From positions 1 to 6,176 of the forward strand of contig JAGOCY010000091.1 in NCBI GenBank assembly GCA_017998495.1: a stretch of DNA of 6,176 nt, read 5' to 3'. Source of the stretch: Corallincola sp. (GTDB lineage: Bacteria; Pseudomonadota; Gammaproteobacteria; Enterobacterales; Neiellaceae). Under the pieces are notes generated by a model, which made no database searches, was not told the origin of the DNA, and saw only the letters and a program-made list of their open reading frames with translations. The translations under genes and the position numbers were made by a program. Positions 1 through 6,152 of this stretch are shown piece after piece. Numbering within the stretch: position 1 is the stretch's first letter; each line of letters begins with the position of its first letter.

Positions 1-1095
1 CAGCCCCACCATCACCCAGAAAGCCGGCCGCAACGGCAGGAAAGCGGCCAACGTCATAAACACCAGCAGCGCGCTGAAGCGCATGTTGTTGAGCATCAGG
101 TCAAGGCGGCCTTTGAGGTAATAGGTTGAATCTCCCCAGTTGGCCAGGGTGATAGACGCAGGCAGCGTCTGCTGGCGCTGCTCGACATAGCGGTTAACCG
201 CGGCCGAGATGCGCATGGCGTCTTCGTCGCCAACCGCCTTGATCTGCACGCCAACGGTCGGTTTGCCATCAAAGCGGGCATAACCGAAGTCTTCACTGAA
301 GCCATCGATGACCTCGGCCAGATCCCTGATTCGCAGCTCGCGTCCGTCAGCGTAGGTGCGCACCACGATGGCGCCAAAAGCGGCAGCGTCATACGCCTGG
401 GCCTTGGCGCGCACCAAAATATCGCCACCTCTGGCACGAATGGTGCCGCTGGGTAGGTCCAGCGATGAATTGCGTACTGCAGTCGCCACCTCGTCAAAGG
501 TGATGCCATAGGCCAGCAGCTTGCTTTCGCTCACCTCAATGGCGATCTCATAGTCACGAGCCCCAAATACTTCAGCCGTACTCACTTCTGGCAGCGCCAC
601 AATCTCATCGCGGATCTGCTGCGCCAGCTCCTTCAACGCCCGCTCATCAACCTCGCCCATCAGCTGGACCCAGATCACCTCTTTCTCAAACTTGAGCTCA
701 TAGACCAGAGGTTTCTCGATGGTCTCTGGAAAGCTGACGATGGCATCGACGCGCAGTTTGACCTCATCCAACACCTGCTGCAGGTCATAGGATTCCTGCA
801 CTTCGATGGTGACATTGGCGAGCCCCTCTTCGGCAACAGAGGTGACCTGCTTGATGCCGCTGATCTGCTCAATCGCCTCTTCAATGCGCAGCACCACCCC
901 ATCTTCGACCTCCTCCGGCGATGCCCCCGGATAGGCCACATTGACGGCTATCAGCTGCTGCTCGATATCAGGAAAGATCTCGCGCTGGATGGTAAAGGCC
1001 GAGGCCAGACCACCAATCAGCAGGAGCCACATCAACAGATTGGCAGCGACCGAATTGCGCGCAAACCAGGCAATGATGCCGCGTCTGGTGCTCAT
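1..1095 (-). CDS. RND-family efflux transporter permease, N-terminal 365 residues (cut by left window edge)
   Basis: Inner-membrane proton-driven pump subunit that would export drugs or other small molecules together with a periplasmic adaptor and an outer-membrane channel. The frame stays open from the ATG at 1095 to base 1. Seen: a first transmembrane segment at about residues 14-34 with the family motif VAANLLM, then REIFPDIE (38-45), YPGASPEEVED (55-65) and SFPETIEKP (121-129), all hallmarks of HAE-type RND permeases, followed by a periplasmic porter region to about 335 and the start of the second membrane segment (about 338-357, FLPLRPAFWV). Full-length relatives have about 1,000-1,050 residues, so roughly two thirds lies outside. 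The ATG overlaps the TGA of the adaptor gene (ATGA), so translation is probably coupled to it. Substrate cannot be told from this half. The family is near certain. Confidence 0.95.
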   Translation of the reverse strand, partial: MSTRRGIIAWFARNSVAANLLMWLLLIGGLASAFTIQREIFPDIEQQLIAVNVAYPGASPEEVEDGVVLRIEEAIEQISGIKQVTSVAEEGLANVTIEVQESYDLQQVLDEVKLRVDAIVSFPETIEKPLVYELKFEKEVIWVQLMGEVDERALKELAQQIRDEIVALPEVSTAEVFGARDYEIAIEVSESKLLAYGITFDEVATAVRNSSLDLPSGTIRARGGDILVRAKAQAYDAAAFGAIVVRTYADGRELRIRDLAEVIDGFSEDFGYARFDGKPTVGVQIKAVGDEDAMRISAAVNRYVEQRQQTLPASITLANWGDSTYYLKGRLDLMLNNMRFSALLVFMTLAAFLPLRPAFWVMVGL

Positions 1096-2324
1096 GGTGC
1101 GTCGCCTGCGGTCAAGCCTTCATCCGCCGTGGCGGCGGGCACTTCGCCCCTGACCGCCACTGGCGTGCCCGGCAACGGATTGGCCAACGGCGTGATCACC
1201 AACCGCTCACCTGCCGCCAGCGGCGAACGCAGATAGGCAAAGTCGGTGTCGCTAAACGCCACTGCCACAGCGCGTAACTGCAACTGGCTGGCGCCATCAA
1301 CCACAACCACACGATTGCCATCACGCACACTGGCTCGCGGAATGGCGGCCAGCAACTGCTGATCCGGGGCCGTCAGCCGGGCGCTGACAAAACGGCCAAA
1401 GGTGAGCATCAGGCCATTGTCCTCCTGGCGCTGACGGCGGTAGGGATCGGTCACCTCGGCCACCACATAAGAAAAGCGCGAGACGCTCTCCACCACCCCT
1501 TCACTGCGCACCAGGCGCGCGGGCCATTGCTGCCGCTGGCCGCCCAGCTCCGCCTCAATGGTCACCGCTGGCAGATGCTGATCAGCACCGAAAACCGCGG
1601 GCAGAGCCAGCGCGCTTAACTGCTCATCGGTCAGCGGCAGGCGGATCTCGGCCACCTCGGTCCCAAGCAGGGTACCCAAGGCTGTACCGACACTCACATA
1701 CTGGCCAAGATCCACCTGACGGGCGCTGACCAAGGCATCGTAAGGCGCGCGGATCTCGGTGCGGGCCAGGTCGCGGCGGGCCTTGTCGAGTGCCGCTTCA
1801 CTGTATTTGACGTTGGCCAGCTCCTGCGCCAGCTGCGGCTTGCGCAACCCCAGCTCCGGCACCTTATCGGCCCGGATCGTCTGCCATTCACGCTCGGCCA
1901 CCCGGCCGCGCGCACGCTCCTCCTCGAGCGCGGCGCTGGCCCGAGCCAGCTCTGCCTCGCGGGCACGCACCGCGATCTGATAGTCATGGGGCTCAACCCG
2001 CACCAGCAGGTCTCCTGCGTGCACCATGCCGCCAGCAACAAAGGCCGGCGCCACCTCAACAATGCGCCCCTGCACCTCAGACACCAGCACTGTGGTCACT
2101 TTGGGCATCACTGTGCCCTGTGTCTGCACGCTAAACGCCACCGGCTGAACGCCGGGCGTCAACACCTCGACCACCAACGGCGGTGGTGGACTGGCCTTCT
2201 GTTGCGCGGGCTGGCGGCCGGCGATCAACAGCGCACTAGCCATTGACGCCGCAACCAGCGCACCGACGGCAACCAGCAGAGCACGACGGCGGCCACGCGA
2301 CACGGAGAGGGAGTCCTTAACCAC
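1092..2324 (-). CDS. RND efflux periplasmic adaptor (membrane fusion protein, HlyD/AcrA family)
   Basis: Periplasmic adaptor of 410 aa that would link the RND permease encoded just downstream to an outer-membrane channel. Seen: a basic N-terminus (GRRRALL) and one hydrophobic segment at about 15-35, which could be an uncleaved anchor or a signal peptide; there is no lipobox cysteine, unlike AcrA and MexA. Next comes a proline-rich linker (44-49), a first lipoyl half (about 78-115, EVQGRIVEVAP and GDLLVRVEPHDY), a helical-hairpin region rich in Ala, Glu and Arg (about 115-187), the second lipoyl half (RTEIRAPYDALV, 188-199, then VDLGQYVSVGT), a beta-barrel (about 222-315) and a membrane-proximal domain (about 320-395). 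The start is GTG, chosen because GAGGA sits 6 bases upstream and the hydrophobic segment follows at the expected distance. First gene of the visible operon; no outer-membrane factor gene is in the window. Confidence 0.93.
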   Translation of the reverse strand: MVKDSLSVSRGRRRALLVAVGALVAASMASALLIAGRQPAQQKASPPPPLVVEVLTPGVQPVAFSVQTQGTVMPKVTTVLVSEVQGRIVEVAPAFVAGGMVHAGDLLVRVEPHDYQIAVRAREAELARASAALEEERARGRVAEREWQTIRADKVPELGLRKPQLAQELANVKYSEAALDKARRDLARTEIRAPYDALVSARQVDLGQYVSVGTALGTLLGTEVAEIRLPLTDEQLSALALPAVFGADQHLPAVTIEAELGGQRQQWPARLVRSEGVVESVSRFSYVVAEVTDPYRRQRQEDNGLMLTFGRFVSARLTAPDQQLLAAIPRASVRDGNRVVVVDGASQLQLRAVAVAFSDTDFAYLRSPLAAGERLVITPLANPLPGTPVAVRGEVPAATADEGLTAGDAP

Positions 2325-2330
2325 GGATAA

Positions 2331-2335
2331 TCCTC
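2331..2335 (-). promoter_or_regulatory. Ribosome binding site of the adaptor gene (decides a GTG start)
   Basis: On the minus strand the sequence reads GAGGA, then TTATCC, then GTG. This good Shine-Dalgarno match at 6 bases supports the GTG at 2324 as start; the next in-frame ATG, at residue 28, would cut off most of the membrane anchor. Confidence 0.7.
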
Positions 2336-2364
2336 AACGAGGTGAATGAGTTGGGGCGAACGGC

Positions 2365-2394
2365 AGTGTACCAGCGGCATGGCTGCCGCATCAG
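2365..2394 (-). promoter_or_regulatory. Possible sigma-70 promoter of the efflux operon
   Basis: Read on the minus strand, CTGATG (2394-2389) and TACACT (2370-2365) are separated by 18 bases and match the -35 and -10 consensus at 3/6 and 4/6. Transcription would begin near 2358, leaving a leader of about 35 bases before the GTG. It is the best candidate I see for this operon but weak by sequence alone. Confidence 0.25.
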
Positions 2395-2428
2395 GCAGAA
2401 AGGCAAACAACTGTTAATTTCAGAATTT

Positions 2429-2505
2429 TGATCGCCGACGAGCAAATATTAAGCACGGCAGCTGATCGCCTCGCCCCTTTTACGTAGAATGGCCGCGGGC
2501 GATCA
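2429..2505. repeat. Octamer array TGATCGCC (direct, direct, inverted) in the divergent promoter region
   Basis: TGATCGCC occurs at 2429-2436 and 2463-2470, and its reverse complement GGCGATCA at 2498-2505. Start-to-start spacings are 34 and 35 bp. A fourth copy, GGCGATCA, lies at 2220-2227 inside the adaptor coding region; it shares the 10-mer TTGATCGCCG with the first array copy. I found no other exact copy in the window. The second copy overlaps the putative -35 of the GGDEF-EAL gene, and the second and third copies form an 8-bp inverted repeat around its -10. The placement suggests operators for an unidentified regulator. Confidence 0.45.
2462..2490 (+). promoter_or_regulatory. Possible sigma-70 promoter of the GGDEF-EAL gene
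   Basis: TAGAAT (2485-2490) matches the -10 consensus at 5/6. CTGATC (2462-2467), 17 bases upstream, matches the -35 at only 3/6. Transcription would start near 2497, about 53 bases before the ATG. The weak -35 overlaps a TGATCGCC copy, which fits an activator- or repressor-controlled promoter. Confidence 0.35.
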
Positions 2506-2534
2506 CGGTCGGTAGTCGAGTGGTGCCCTCCGAC

Positions 2535-2540
2535 AAGGAG
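2535..2540 (+). promoter_or_regulatory. Ribosome binding site of the GGDEF-EAL gene (decides the start)
   Basis: AAGGAG lies 9 bases upstream of the ATG at 2550. The frame is open further up to GTG codons at 2520 and 2523, but using those would place this Shine-Dalgarno inside the coding region, so ATG 2550 is preferred over them and over the ATG at 2556. Confidence 0.7.
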
Positions 2541-2549
2541 CATGGAAGT

Positions 2550-4460
2550 ATGTCGATGCGTATCGAAAGCAAGGCCTTGGTGGCCAACCTCCTCATTTTG
2601 ATCCTGTTGCTGGGGCTGGCCGCCACGGCTCAGTATCTAACCCTGCGCAGCCAGATCGAATCTGAAGTGGTGCGGTTGCAACAAAGCGCTGCACTGCTGC
2701 TGGAGCCTGAACTCAAGCTGACGGCCGCCCAGCGTGCCAGTGCCATCCGCAACCTGCCCGGCGCGGTCAATGTCGAGATCGTCGATAGCAAAGGGGCCAC
2801 CATTGGTGCTGCAGCCGACGCGTCGCAACCAAGCGCCACATCGCGGCTGTGGTCGGCCCTGGGGTTAACCGCACCGGCCATCGTGGTTGAAGGTTCCAAT
2901 CTCCGTGCCACCCTTGCTCTTGACCTGTTCAGTGCCCATGCCCGCGCCGCCAGCCAAGGTGCGGTGCTGCTCATTGGCTGGCTGGTACTGGTCGCCATCA
3001 GCCTGTTCTGGCTGCGCAGTACGGTGCAACGGCCGCTGCGTCAGTCGCTGGGAGAGATCAGCCGTTTGCTGGAGCGACTGGCCCGCCGCGAGCAGGGCGA
3101 ATTGAAAGTCAGCAAAGGCATTGCTGGCGAGTTTCGTAGCCTGTCCGACGGCCTGCAAAAACTGCAGCAGGATCTGGTGGGCCGCCTTGGCAGTACCGAG
3201 CGCGAACTGCAGGATGTGCGCCGCATCGCCTACAGCGACCAGTTAACCGGACTGCCCAATCGCGCCCAGTTCATGGAAGAACTGGCACTGCTGCTCGCCG
3301 ATCGCAGTGGCCGCGAGTTTGGTCAGCTGGCGCTACTGCGTACCACAGTGCTGGCGGAGCTCAACCGCGAACAGGGCTATAGCCACGGCGACAAGTTCAT
3401 TGAAGCTGTGGTTGCCGCCCTGCGCGAAACCTTGGGCCGTTATCCGCGTGCCCATGCCTATCGCCTCAACAGCTCCGATTTCGCCATCGTTATGAGCCAG
3501 TTGGCCAGCCGCGATGTTGAAGCCCTGATCAAAACCCTGCTGGGTCGCCTTGAAGAGGTCAGCCTGGCCTTTAGCGTCAGCCGCTGTGCTGTTGTTGGCG
3601 CCGTGACCTTCGGCCCAGAACGCACCATCAGTGAACTGCTGGCCCAAGTCGATGCCGCCACCTCCAGAGCCGCCAACGCCGGCAGCGGCTATCTGATGGC
3701 GGAGCACGATGGTGCTGTGGCTATTCTGGGCGAGCAGCAGTGGCGCGATCAGATCGATCAACTGCTGGCCCAGCGCCAACTGACCCTGCTCAAGCGCAGC
3801 ATTACCGCCCTGCGCGAAAACCGTAACCTGCACGAACTCATGCCCCGCTTTAATGGTCGCGACGGTAAACCGCTGGCGACCGACGCACTCTACGGCATGG
3901 CCGAGCGCTTGGGTCGGGCCGAAAGCCTCGACCAGCTGGTGGTTGATCAAAGCCTGGCGTCACTGCGCGCCGGCCGCGATCCCATCCAAACCCTGATCCC
4001 GCTGTCAGGTTTTGCGGTTCACTCGTCGCCATTTCTTGCCACTCTTGAGCGTCAGTTGCTCAGCGAGAAGCAGCTGGCATCGCAGTTGATCTTTGCCGTC
4101 AGTGAAGGGGCATTGCAGCGCGATCTGGCTGCGGCCAGCCGCTTTATCGAGACCATTCATCGCGTGGGAGCGCGGGTACTGGTGGACGATTTCGGCCACG
4201 GTATGACCTCATTCCTGTTCTTCCGCGATCTCAAACCGGATTTCGTGCGCCTTGCTACCAGCTTCGCCAACGACGTGGAGCATGACAAGAACGTTCAGTA
4301 CTACGTCAAGATGCTGGTCGATGTCTGCCATCGTGTCGGTTGTCGGGTGATCGCGGCCGGCATCAGCAGCCAGCCACAGCGCTATGCCATTGAGGGGCTG
4401 GCGGTCGATCTGGTGTGCGGCGACCACGTGGCTGCACCGCAGCCGGTAGCCGTAGCCTGA
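2550..4460 (+). CDS. Inner-membrane protein with degenerate GGDEF and EAL domains (CsrD/LapD-like c-di-GMP receptor or adaptor)
   Basis: 636 aa. Seen: transmembrane segment 10-29, a periplasmic region of about 107 residues, a second transmembrane segment 137-155, a HAMP-like linker (about 156-215), GGDEF domain (about 225-385) and EAL domain (about 398-630). DQLTGLPNR (230-238) keeps a conserved GGDEF-domain motif, but the active site reads NSSDF (307-311) and the RxxD inhibitory site is gone, so diguanylate cyclase activity is unlikely. In the EAL domain E429 and R433 (ELMPR) and D546-D547 (DDFG) remain, while usual catalytic or metal residues are changed: Asn to P484, Glu to A516, Lys to R567, Asp to A569, Glu to A603 and S606. 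Hydrolysis is therefore unlikely; ligand binding is still possible. NSSDF and ELM resemble HRSDF and ELM of E. coli CsrD (646 aa, controls CsrB/C RNA decay); the membrane layout also fits LapD, but no lapG protease gene is adjacent. The function is inferred. Confidence 0.9.
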   Translation: MSMRIESKALVANLLILILLLGLAATAQYLTLRSQIESEVVRLQQSAALLLEPELKLTAAQRASAIRNLPGAVNVEIVDSKGATIGAAADASQPSATSRLWSALGLTAPAIVVEGSNLRATLALDLFSAHARAASQGAVLLIGWLVLVAISLFWLRSTVQRPLRQSLGEISRLLERLARREQGELKVSKGIAGEFRSLSDGLQKLQQDLVGRLGSTERELQDVRRIAYSDQLTGLPNRAQFMEELALLLADRSGREFGQLALLRTTVLAELNREQGYSHGDKFIEAVVAALRETLGRYPRAHAYRLNSSDFAIVMSQLASRDVEALIKTLLGRLEEVSLAFSVSRCAVVGAVTFGPERTISELLAQVDAATSRAANAGSGYLMAEHDGAVAILGEQQWRDQIDQLLAQRQLTLLKRSITALRENRNLHELMPRFNGRDGKPLATDALYGMAERLGRAESLDQLVVDQSLASLRAGRDPIQTLIPLSGFAVHSSPFLATLERQLLSEKQLASQLIFAVSEGALQRDLAAASRFIETIHRVGARVLVDDFGHGMTSFLFFRDLKPDFVRLATSFANDVEHDKNVQYYVKMLVDVCHRVGCRVIAAGISSQPQRYAIEGLAVDLVCGDHVAAPQPVAVA

Positions 4461-4473
4461 TCCTTGATGCCAC

Positions 4474-4503
4474 CAGCGACGGGCTCAGCCGGGCTCGTCG
4501 CTG
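4474..4503 (+). terminator. Hairpin between convergent genes, possible terminator
   Basis: CAGCGACG (4474-4481) pairs with CGTCGCTG (4496-4503). In the plus-strand RNA the stem extends to 13 bp, with two G-U pairs, around the loop AGCC (4487-4490). It starts 14 bases after the GGDEF-EAL stop and overlaps the last codons and stop of the convergent LysR gene. No T-run follows on either strand (ATCCCCC on the plus side), so it is not a canonical intrinsic terminator. In the minus-strand RNA the two wobble pairs become A-C mismatches, so the structure favours the plus transcript. Confidence 0.4.
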
Positions 4504-5429
4504 ATCCCCCAACGCGCCAGCGGCCACTGCTGCAGCCGTGACTCCTTGGCCGATAGGCGCAAGGCCTCAATCAGCGTCTGCTGGGCCGGCCCCTCTTCGC
4601 CATGGCGGGCGATGATCAGATGAAGCGGGAAGCCGCGCACCTGTCCCTGTTGCAGCGGCAACGCCTTGAGCTGCCCAGACTGCAACTCCTCACGAATGCG
4701 ATCCAACGGCAGCCAGCCAAAGCCCAACCCCCGGCGGATCAACGCCCGTGACGCCTCGAAATGGCTCACCGTCCAGCGCTGATCGGCGCCCAGCCAGCCC
4801 GCATCCTGATTGCGCTTGGTGCCCGAATCGCGCACCACAAACTGACGATGCTGGCGCAGATCATCCAACGTCAGGCTGGTGGCGGCCGCCAGTGGGTGGT
4901 GCGGCGCTGCCACCGCCACAAAACGCATATCGAGCAGCCGTTCGCCGACAAAGCCAGGCGGCACCCGGTAACTCAGGGCCAGATCGACCTGACCGGAAAA
5001 CAGCGCTTCGTCGGTGCCTGACAGGGTGGTCTCCAGCAGCTGCAGCCGGGTCTGGCTGCACACCCGGCCAAAACGCTCCAGCGCCAGCATCAGGGTGTCC
5101 TGGGGAAAGACCGCATCCACCGCCAGTTTCAGCTCCGCCCCCCAGCCAGCGGCGTAATGGCGGGCCAGCTGCTCGGTGGCGGCCGCATCGCGCACCAGCT
5201 GCTCGGCGCGCCGTTTGAGCGCCTTGCCGGCATCGGTCAGGGCAATGCCGCGCCCGGCCGGTTGCAGCAGCTCGGCCCCCAGCGCCAGCTGCAGCTGCTT
5301 GAGGGCGTAGCTGATGGTTGAATTGCCCTTGCCCAGCCGTTCGGCCGCGGCATTGACGCTGCCCTCCTCGGCCACGGCAACAAAGGCGGTCCAGTAATCC
5401 AGTGGCACTTCGGGCAGTCGCTGTTTCAT
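4485..5429 (-). CDS. LysR-family transcriptional regulator, likely regulator of the divergent azoreductase gene
   Basis: DNA-binding regulator of 314 aa from the chosen ATG at 5429. Seen: an N-terminal winged helix-turn-helix at about 9-68 (LDYWTAFVAVAEEGSVNAAAERLG, with the recognition part STISYALKQLQ, then GRGIALTDAGKAL), a linker helix, and a substrate-binding-type effector domain from about 93 (ELKLAVDAVFP, SGQVDLALSYR, then GLGFGWLP). The length matches the usual 290-320 residues. The frame is open upstream to ATGs at 5450 and 5468 and a GTG at 5480, but the extra 17 residues do not look like a LysR start, and a TACAAT promoter element overlaps the ATG at 5468. No strong Shine-Dalgarno precedes any candidate, so the start is uncertain. 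It is divergent from the azoreductase gene, and LysR regulators often control the adjacent divergent gene and themselves. The inducer is unknown. Confidence 0.92.
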   Translation of the reverse strand: MKQRLPEVPLDYWTAFVAVAEEGSVNAAAERLGKGNSTISYALKQLQLALGAELLQPAGRGIALTDAGKALKRRAEQLVRDAAATEQLARHYAAGWGAELKLAVDAVFPQDTLMLALERFGRVCSQTRLQLLETTLSGTDEALFSGQVDLALSYRVPPGFVGERLLDMRFVAVAAPHHPLAAATSLTLDDLRQHRQFVVRDSGTKRNQDAGWLGADQRWTVSHFEASRALIRRGLGFGWLPLDRIREELQSGQLKALPLQQGQVRGFPLHLIIARHGEEGPAQQTLIEALRLSAKESRLQQWPLARWGISDEPG

Positions 5430-5466
5430 CGAAAACTTCGTCCATTCCATGCCAGTTGTTGGCGCC

Positions 5467-5472
5467 ATTGTA
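5467..5472 (-). promoter_or_regulatory. Possible -10 element of the LysR gene
   Basis: TACAAT on the minus strand matches the -10 consensus at 5/6. No good -35 is found 16-18 bases upstream. Transcription would begin near 5460, which would rule out the start codons at 5468 and 5480. On the opposite strand CTGACA (5491-5496) resembles a -35 for the azoreductase gene, but the matching -10 position is GC-rich, so that promoter may depend on an activator. Confidence 0.3.
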
Positions 5473-5527
5473 CGATCCACTCAACCTAAACTGACATCGT
5501 TTTCCGCACCCGACCGCCCGTCATCAC

Positions 5528-5532
5528 GAGGA
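5528..5532 (+). promoter_or_regulatory. Ribosome binding site of the azoreductase gene
   Basis: GAGGA lies 7 bases upstream of the ATG at 5540 and supports that start, which also matches the N-terminus of AzoR proteins. Confidence 0.65.
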
Positions 5533-5539
5533 TTGAGCC

Positions 5540-6133
5540 ATGAACGTACTGCATATCGACTCCAGCATCTTCGGTAGCCAAGGGGTCTCCTCTCAACTAA
5601 GCGCCCGCCTGCTGGAACGGTTACGCGCCGACGGCGCCACCATCACCAGCCGCAGCTTTGCCGCGCAGCCGGTGCCCCACCTCGATGGTGCCCACCTCAC
5701 CGCGCTCATGACCCCGGTTACCGACCGCAGCGCCGAGCAGCAGGCGCTGGCCGATTACAGCGACAAACTGATTGCCGAAGTGCAGGCCGCCGACCTGCTG
5801 GTGATTGGCGTGCCCATGTACAACTTCACGGTGCCGTCGATGCTCAAATCCTGGTTTGACCATATCGCCCGTGCCGGGGTCACCTTCCGCTACACCGCCA
5901 ATGGCCCGGAAGGGCTGCTCAAGGGCAAAAAGGCGGTACTGCTATTCAGCCGTGGCGGCCTTTACCTGGGCACCCCAGCTGACAGCCAGAGCGGCTTTGT
6001 CACCAGCTTCCTCAACTTTATCGGCATCACCGACATCGAAAAGATCTACGCCGAAGGGCTGTCGATGGGCGAAGAACCGCGCACCAAGGCGCTGACCGCC
6101 GCTCACGCCGCCATCGACGCGCTGGAGGTGTGA
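5540..6133 (+). CDS. azoR: FMN-dependent NADH-azoreductase (AzoR, flavodoxin-like fold)
   Basis: Cytoplasmic flavoenzyme of 197 aa (E. coli AzoR has 201) that transfers electrons from NADH through FMN to quinones and to azo compounds, splitting the azo bond. In cells the family is mainly linked to quinone and electrophile detoxification. Seen: the N-terminal beta strand and phosphate-binding loop MNVLHIDSSIFG with S17-S18, AAQPVPHLDG (41-50), the FMN-contacting motif PMYNF (92-96), RAGVTFRYTANGPEGL (111-126), the second FMN loop SRGG (137-140), and FIGITDIEKIYAEG (160-173). All align with E. coli AzoR, and none of these motifs is broken. It is divergent from a LysR regulator, its likely controller. 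Its stop lies one base before the next start codon, so the two are probably cotranscribed. Confidence 0.95.
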   Translation: MNVLHIDSSIFGSQGVSSQLSARLLERLRADGATITSRSFAAQPVPHLDGAHLTALMTPVTDRSAEQQALADYSDKLIAEVQAADLLVIGVPMYNFTVPSMLKSWFDHIARAGVTFRYTANGPEGLLKGKKAVLLFSRGGLYLGTPADSQSGFVTSFLNFIGITDIEKIYAEGLSMGEEPRTKALTAAHAAIDALEV

Positions 6134-6152
6134 GATGCAGATCCTCCAGCGC
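6119..6152 (+). promoter_or_regulatory. Inverted repeat enclosing the start codon and Shine-Dalgarno of the last gene
   Basis: GCGCTGGAGG (6119-6128) is the exact reverse complement of CCTCCAGCGC (6143-6152). The 5' arm contains the GGAGG (6124-6128) that serves the ATG at 6135, and the 14-base loop holds that ATG and the azoreductase stop (6131-6133). In mRNA the stem would hide the Shine-Dalgarno until ribosomes finishing the azoreductase gene open it. The repeat is seen directly; the control role is inferred. Confidence 0.45.

Noticed and set aside
96..509. A 137-codon minus-strand frame within the RND permease region
   Set aside because: It is out of frame with the permease, whose conserved motifs are continuous through this stretch; the alternative product is Arg/Pro/Ser-rich noise.
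2416..2428. Imperfect palindrome around TTCAGAA as a repressor operator
   Set aside because: The match breaks after three base pairs and is AT-rich; such short symmetry is expected by chance.
2520..2549. Ten-codon N-terminal extension of the GGDEF-EAL protein from GTG 2520
   Set aside because: AAGGAG at 2535-2540 is placed correctly for ATG 2550, and the extension has no ribosome binding site of its own that I can see.
3333..3950. A 205-codon open frame on the minus strand, opposite the GGDEF-EAL gene
   Set aside because: It lies wholly inside a well-supported gene. Its product is a low-complexity Gly/Gln/Ala-rich sequence with no recognisable domain, as expected for an antisense shadow in GC-rich DNA.
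4748..5218. Plus-strand frame of 156 codons opposite the LysR gene
   Set aside because: The product is Pro/Arg/Ala-rich without domains, while the opposite strand encodes a complete LysR protein.
5430..5480. Upstream starts of the LysR gene at 5450, 5468 and 5480
   Set aside because: They add residues outside the family pattern, lack good Shine-Dalgarno sequences, and two precede the expected transcription start of the TACAAT element. The choice remains uncertain.
5431..5504. GAAAAC (5431-5436) and GTTTTC (5499-5504) as a possible LysR-type inverted repeat
   Set aside because: Only six bases match, flanks do not extend the pairing, and the 60-odd bases between them are too many for a classic LysR box.
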